A DNA stretch of 64,000 nucleotides, taken from CANHBY01 sp031374415 (GTDB taxonomy: Bacteria > Pseudomonadota > Gammaproteobacteria > Burkholderiales > Burkholderiaceae_C). The stretch covers positions 1 to 64,000 of the forward strand of contig JANMGB010000277.1 of assembly GCA_031374415.1 (NCBI GenBank), in the 5' to 3' direction. The notes under the pieces are model-generated. The model ran no database searches. It saw only the letters and a program-made list of their open reading frames with translations, and was not told the DNA's origin. The position numbers and the translations under genes were made by a program. This document shows, piece after piece, positions 60,596-64,000 of the stretch; within the stretch, counting starts at the first letter, position 1; each line of letters opens with the position of its first letter.

Positions 60596-61354
60596 ATGAA
60601 GCGCGCTCTGTTGGCCCTCGCCGCCATGATGACCTTGTCCGCCGCCCCCACCGTGTCCCACGCGGAGGGCCCCCTGGCATTCAACGCTGCGGTGAGCAGT
60701 GATTACCGCTACCGCGGGATTTCGCAGTCACGCCTCAAGCCCGCCGTATCCGCCGGGTTTGACTACACGGCACCTCAGGGGTTTTACTTTGGGGCTTGGG
60801 GCTCCACCATCAAGTGGGTCGAAGACTGGGGCGGTGACGCCAACCTCGAGATCGACCTCTATGCCGGCTACAAGGGCGAAATCTCCAAGGGCCTGGGGTT
60901 TGATGTCGGTGTGTTGCAGTACGTGTACCCCAGCGCCAAGACGGCCACCTGGGACGCTGCCTTCAAAGATCCCAACACCACTGAAATTTACGGTGCCTTG
61001 ACCGCCGGGCCGCTCACGGGCAAGTTGTCTTACTCGCTCACCAACCTGTTCGGCAACTACGATTTTGCCAAAGGCCAAAACAGCAAGGGCAGCTACTACC
61101 TGGACTTGTCGGCGCCCTTCGAAGTGGGTGGTGGTTTCACTTTGACGCCGCACGTGGGCTACCAAAAAGTTGAAAAAATCGCCAACGCGTCTTACACCGA
61201 CTACGCCGTGACCCTGAGCACCGAGATCAAGGGCTTTGCTTTGAGCGCCGCGGTGGTGGGCACCAACGCTGACAAAACGTTCTATGCCGCACCCACCAAC
61301 GGCAAGTTCTTAGGTCGCTCAGGCGTGGTGCTGGCGGCCAAGTACAACTTCTAA
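60596..61354 (+). CDS. TorF-family putative porin
   Basis: About 252 aa from ATG 60596 (MKRALLALAAMMTLSAAPT), with a signal peptide cleaved near SHA and the TorF-type start EGPLAFNAAVSSDYRYRGIS. The mature protein consists of alternating amphipathic strands ending in Phe (AAKYNF), as for outer-membrane barrels. It is the first gene behind a sigma-54 promoter and followed by glnK and amtB, so it probably lets nitrogen compounds cross the outer membrane. Confidence 0.88.
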   Translation: MKRALLALAAMMTLSAAPTVSHAEGPLAFNAAVSSDYRYRGISQSRLKPAVSAGFDYTAPQGFYFGAWGSTIKWVEDWGGDANLEIDLYAGYKGEISKGLGFDVGVLQYVYPSAKTATWDAAFKDPNTTEIYGALTAGPLTGKLSYSLTNLFGNYDFAKGQNSKGSYYLDLSAPFEVGGGFTLTPHVGYQKVEKIANASYTDYAVTLSTEIKGFALSAAVVGTNADKTFYAAPTNGKFLGRSGVVLAAKYNF

Positions 61355-61385
61355 ATCCCACCCCCCCCTACTCCAGGAGATGACC

Positions 61386-61724
61386 ATGACGATGGTGACT
61401 GCCATCGTCAAGCCCTTCAAGCTTGACGAAGTGCGTGAGGCCCTGAGCGCCATCGGCGTGCAGGGCATCACGGTGACTGAAGTCAAAGGCTTCGGTCGTC
61501 AAAAGGGCCACACCGAGCTGTACCGTGGCGCCGAGTACGTGGTCGACTTCTTGCCCAAAGTCAAGATCGAGGCGGCTGTAGATGACTCGATCGTTGAGCA
61601 AGTGATTGACGCGGTCGAGTTGGCCGCTCGCACGGGCAAAATCGGTGACGGCAAAATTTTCGTGACGTCCCTGGAGCAGGTGATTCGCATCCGAACCGGC
61701 GAGACCGGCAAGGACGCCCTGTGA
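61386..61724 (+). CDS. glnK: PII signal transduction protein
   Basis: About 112 aa from ATG 61386. This start places the uridylylation Tyr at residue 51 (RGAEYVVDFLPK) as in all PII proteins, whereas the ATG at 61380 abuts the AGGAG ribosome site. T-loop and KIGDGKIFV, ARTG and IRTGE motifs are present. It binds ATP/ADP and 2-oxoglutarate and blocks AmtB, encoded 33 bp downstream, when nitrogen is ample. GlnB is also possible by sequence alone; context favours GlnK. Confidence 0.93.
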   Translation: MTMVTAIVKPFKLDEVREALSAIGVQGITVTEVKGFGRQKGHTELYRGAEYVVDFLPKVKIEAAVDDSIVEQVIDAVELAARTGKIGDGKIFVTSLEQVIRIRTGETGKDAL

Positions 61725-61757
61725 TGTTTCATTGGTTGCCACCCAAAGGGCATTGAC

Positions 61758-63236
61758 ATGAAAAAACTGATTGCACTCCTTGTATTGACTCTGTGCACTG
61801 TGCTGGGCGGCGGCTTGGCCTGGGCTCAGCCGGCCGCCATGGCCTCGGCGCCGGAGGCGGCATCCGCTGCGGCGCCCATGGCTGCCGCAGCGCCCGCCGT
61901 GGCGGCCAGCGCCGCCCCTATACCGCCGCCAAACAAAGGCGACACCGCGTTCATGATGACCGCCACGATGCTCGTCATCTTGATGACGATTCCCGGGCTG
62001 GCGCTCTTCTATGGCGGCTTGGTCCGCAGCAAGAACATGCTGTCCATCTTGATGCAGGTGTTTGTGGTCTTCGCGCTGATCTCGGTACTCTGGGTGGTGT
62101 ACGGCTACTCCGTGGCCTTCACGTCAGGGGGGCCGTTTTTTGGCGGTCTGAGCAAGTGGTTGTTGATGGGTGTGACGCCGGAGTCGCCAGCGGCCACCTT
62201 CAGCAAAGGGGTCTACATCCCTGAGTTCGCTTTCATCGCCTTCCAAGGCACCTTCGCCGCCATCACCACAGCCTTGATCGTGGGGGCCTTTGCCGAGCGC
62301 ATCAAGTTCTCGGCGGTGCTGGCGTTCTCGGTGCTGTGGTTCACCTTCAGCTTCTTGCCGGTGGCGCACATGGTGTGGTTCTGGGACGGCCCTGACGCCA
62401 TCACCAACGCCGCCACCCTGGAGACCGTCACCGCCTCAGCAGGTTTCCTGTGGGCCAAAGGGGCGCTGGACTTCGCGGGCGGCACGGTCGTGCACATCAA
62501 CGCCGCCGTGGCGGGCCTGGTGGGCGCGTACATGGTGGGCAAGCGCATCGGCTACGGCAAAGAGTCGATGCCCCCGCACAGCCTGGCCTTGACGATGGTG
62601 GGTGCCTCCTTGCTGTGGGTAGGTTGGTTTGGCTTCAACGCCGGCTCCAACCTCGAAGCCAACGGCGTGGCCACGCTGGCCTTCATCAACACCATCATTG
62701 CCACGGCCGCGGCCACCCTGAGCTGGTCGTTGGGTGAGACCCTGATGAAGGGCAAGGCCTCGATGTTGGGGGCGGTCTCTGGCGCTGTTGCGGGCTTGGT
62801 CGCTGTCACCCCCGCTTGCGGCTTTGTCGGTGTGGGCGGTGCCTTGGTCATTGGCCTCGTGTCCGGCGTGGTCTGCTTGTGGGGTGTGCATGGTCTCAAG
62901 CGTTTGCTGGGCGCAGACGACTCACTCGACGTCTTCGGCGTGCACGGCGTGGGCGGCATCACAGGCGCCTTGCTCACGGGGGTGTTTGCGTCGCCCACCC
63001 TGGGCGGCCTGGGCACCTGTGACTATGTGGCCAACACCTGCGGGGGTTACCCGGGCATTGCTGCCCAACTCTGGATTCAAGCCCAGAGCATCCTGGTGAC
63101 CGTGGGGGTCTCCGCGGTGGTGGCCTTCATCGCCTTCAAGCTGGTGGATCTCGTGATCGGCCTGCGCGTCACCGAAGAGGCTGAACGTGAGGGGCTGGAC
63201 ATATCGTCCCATGGCGAGACTGCTTACAACCGATAA
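61758..63236 (+). CDS. amtB: Ammonium transporter
   Basis: About 492 aa. A cleavable signal peptide and an Ala-rich segment (residues about 1-55) precede eleven membrane helices typical of Amt. Marks include DTAFMMTATMLVILMTIPG, ALFYGGLVRSKN, the Phe/Trp gate region, the first pore His in DFAGGTVVHINAAVAGLVGA and the second in DVFGVHGVGGITGALLTGVF. The C-terminal tail contacts GlnK. Last gene of the porin-glnK-amtB operon, followed by a terminator. Confidence 0.95.
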   Translation: MKKLIALLVLTLCTVLGGGLAWAQPAAMASAPEAASAAAPMAAAAPAVAASAAPIPPPNKGDTAFMMTATMLVILMTIPGLALFYGGLVRSKNMLSILMQVFVVFALISVLWVVYGYSVAFTSGGPFFGGLSKWLLMGVTPESPAATFSKGVYIPEFAFIAFQGTFAAITTALIVGAFAERIKFSAVLAFSVLWFTFSFLPVAHMVWFWDGPDAITNAATLETVTASAGFLWAKGALDFAGGTVVHINAAVAGLVGAYMVGKRIGYGKESMPPHSLALTMVGASLLWVGWFGFNAGSNLEANGVATLAFINTIIATAAATLSWSLGETLMKGKASMLGAVSGAVAGLVAVTPACGFVGVGGALVIGLVSGVVCLWGVHGLKRLLGADDSLDVFGVHGVGGITGALLTGVFASPTLGGLGTCDYVANTCGGYPGIAAQLWIQAQSILVTVGVSAVVAFIAFKLVDLVIGLRVTEEAEREGLDISSHGETAYNR

Positions 63237-63308
63237 CCTACCTTCATGGGCCTGGCCATGCCGGGCCCCATGAGGGGTTGAACCCGTTTTCTCCCGAGGA
63301 GCGACTTT

Positions 63309-63336
63309 AGGCCACCGCGAGGTGGCCTTTTTTTTA
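63309..63336 (+). terminator. Rho-independent terminator of the ammonium operon
   Basis: AGGCCACC-GCGA-GGTGGCCT stem followed by a run of eight T. It lies about 70 bp after amtB. The remaining part of the 331-bp gap to gshA, up to 63567, shows no gene and no clear promoter by eye. Confidence 0.85.
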
Positions 63337-63567
63337 TCTTGCTGCACGGTGACAGAGCCAATCTGCACACGATCGCACTTGCTGAAACCGTTGGTCAGCT
63401 TTTGCAGGTCGTAGGCTGGGCGGCTACAACACCCAGGAACTGAACCTCACGTTTGGACGAGGCTTCTCGCGCTTTTGGTGAATTTCGACCGGCCTGAGCA
63501 TTGCGATGCCCGCTGCGAACAGAACTCCCTAAAATCAGCTCATCTTTCTTCGCTCATGGGCTCACAC

Positions 63568-64000
63568 ATGGTTCCTCACCTCATTACCACCTTGACCGGC
63601 CCCATCAACGAGCTGGAGCAGCGCATCCTGGAGTCCTTGCCTGCCATTGAGCGCTGGTTCCGTCTGGAGTGGATGGAGCACACCCCCCCTTTTTACAGCT
63701 CAGTCGACCTGCGCAATGCGGGTTTCAAGCTGGCCCCGGTCGACACCAACCTCTTCCCGGGGGGCTTCAACAACCTCTCCAACGAGATGCTGCCCCTGGC
63801 CGTGCAAGCGGCCATGGCCGCCATTGAGAAGATATGCCCCGAGGCCAAAAACCTGTTGTTGATCCCTGAAAAGCACACGCGCAACATGTTCTATTTGGCC
63901 AACGTGGCGCGCCTGATGCAGATTTTTCACCAGGCCGGCATGAACGTGCGCCTGGGCACCCTCGACGACGCCATCACCGAGCCCACCGCCATCGCCCTGG
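63568..64000 (+). CDS. gshA: Glutamate-cysteine ligase, partial (T. ferrooxidans type)
   Basis: The first about 144 residues before the window ends. Signature stretches are LTGPINELEQRILESLPAIE, WFRLEWMEHTPPFYSSVD, RNAGFKLAPVDTNLFPGG and CPEAKNLLLIPEKHTRN, typical of the betaproteobacterial glutathione synthesis enzyme. ATG 63568 is the likely start; ATG 63556 in frame is possible. It makes gamma-glutamylcysteine, the first step to glutathione, which the peroxidase at 44.8 kb may use. Confidence 0.93.
   Translation, partial: MVPHLITTLTGPINELEQRILESLPAIERWFRLEWMEHTPPFYSSVDLRNAGFKLAPVDTNLFPGGFNNLSNEMLPLAVQAAMAAIEKICPEAKNLLLIPEKHTRNMFYLANVARLMQIFHQAGMNVRLGTLDDAITEPTAIAL

Overview
The window is chromosomal DNA of a Burkholderiales bacterium, most likely Comamonadaceae. 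Grounds: high GC; the linked sets lptA-lptB-rpoN and nudJ-mnmA; a methionine synthase split into two genes; a PhaM-type granule protein; the T. ferrooxidans-type glutamate-cysteine ligase; and a Bug-family solute receptor. No rRNA, tRNA, CRISPR array, phage or complete insertion sequence was found.

Layout. 0-6.8 kb: Bug receptor and acyl-CoA ligase, PhnD-like receptor, fadD with a CRP-type palindrome upstream, rsmE. 6.8-11.1 kb: reverse-strand block of an RNA methyltransferase, rpoN, lptB and lptA. 11.3-16.1 kb: an AT-richer accessory block holding a GGDEF-EAL gene split by one in-frame TAG, a DMT exporter and an unusual zinc dehydrogenase, ending in a hairpin cluster. 16.2-28.4 kb: corA, an HDOD protein, a subtilase lipoprotein, mnmA/nudJ, the pntAA-pntAB-pntB transhydrogenase and small enzymes. 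28.6-35.8 kb: a red-light signalling cluster (heme oxygenase, bacteriophytochrome, response regulator, receiver-histidine kinase, receiver-PAS protein, Crp-like regulator). 36-39.6 kb: aminotransferase, racemase and divergent MocR regulator. 39.7-51.7 kb: mixed housekeeping genes (alr, arfB, lplT, glutathione peroxidase, aminotransferase, PilZ, PhaM, FIST, chemoreceptor with a Cache protein). 51.9-58.5 kb: the two metH halves with a TerD-type gene and an HD-GYP-like gene between them. 58.8-64 kb: yifB, a porin-glnK-amtB nitrogen operon behind a sigma-54 promoter, and the start of gshA.

The most unusual signal is a repeated element of about 260 bp. It has roughly 28-bp terminal inverted repeats and internal hairpins of the ATTCCC-N8-GGGAAT type. 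Six full, partial or remnant copies and two solo ends lie in the window, nearly all immediately 3' of genes and mostly between convergent genes. In three genes (RNA methyltransferase, heme oxygenase, aminotransferase) the element supplies the stop codon, and in two of these also the last residues. It looks like a non-autonomous mobile element that also acts as a portable gene end.

Two functional links stand out. rpoN lies in the same window as a strong sigma-54 promoter driving the ammonium operon. The phytochrome, its chromophore enzyme and several two-component proteins form one light-sensing module.
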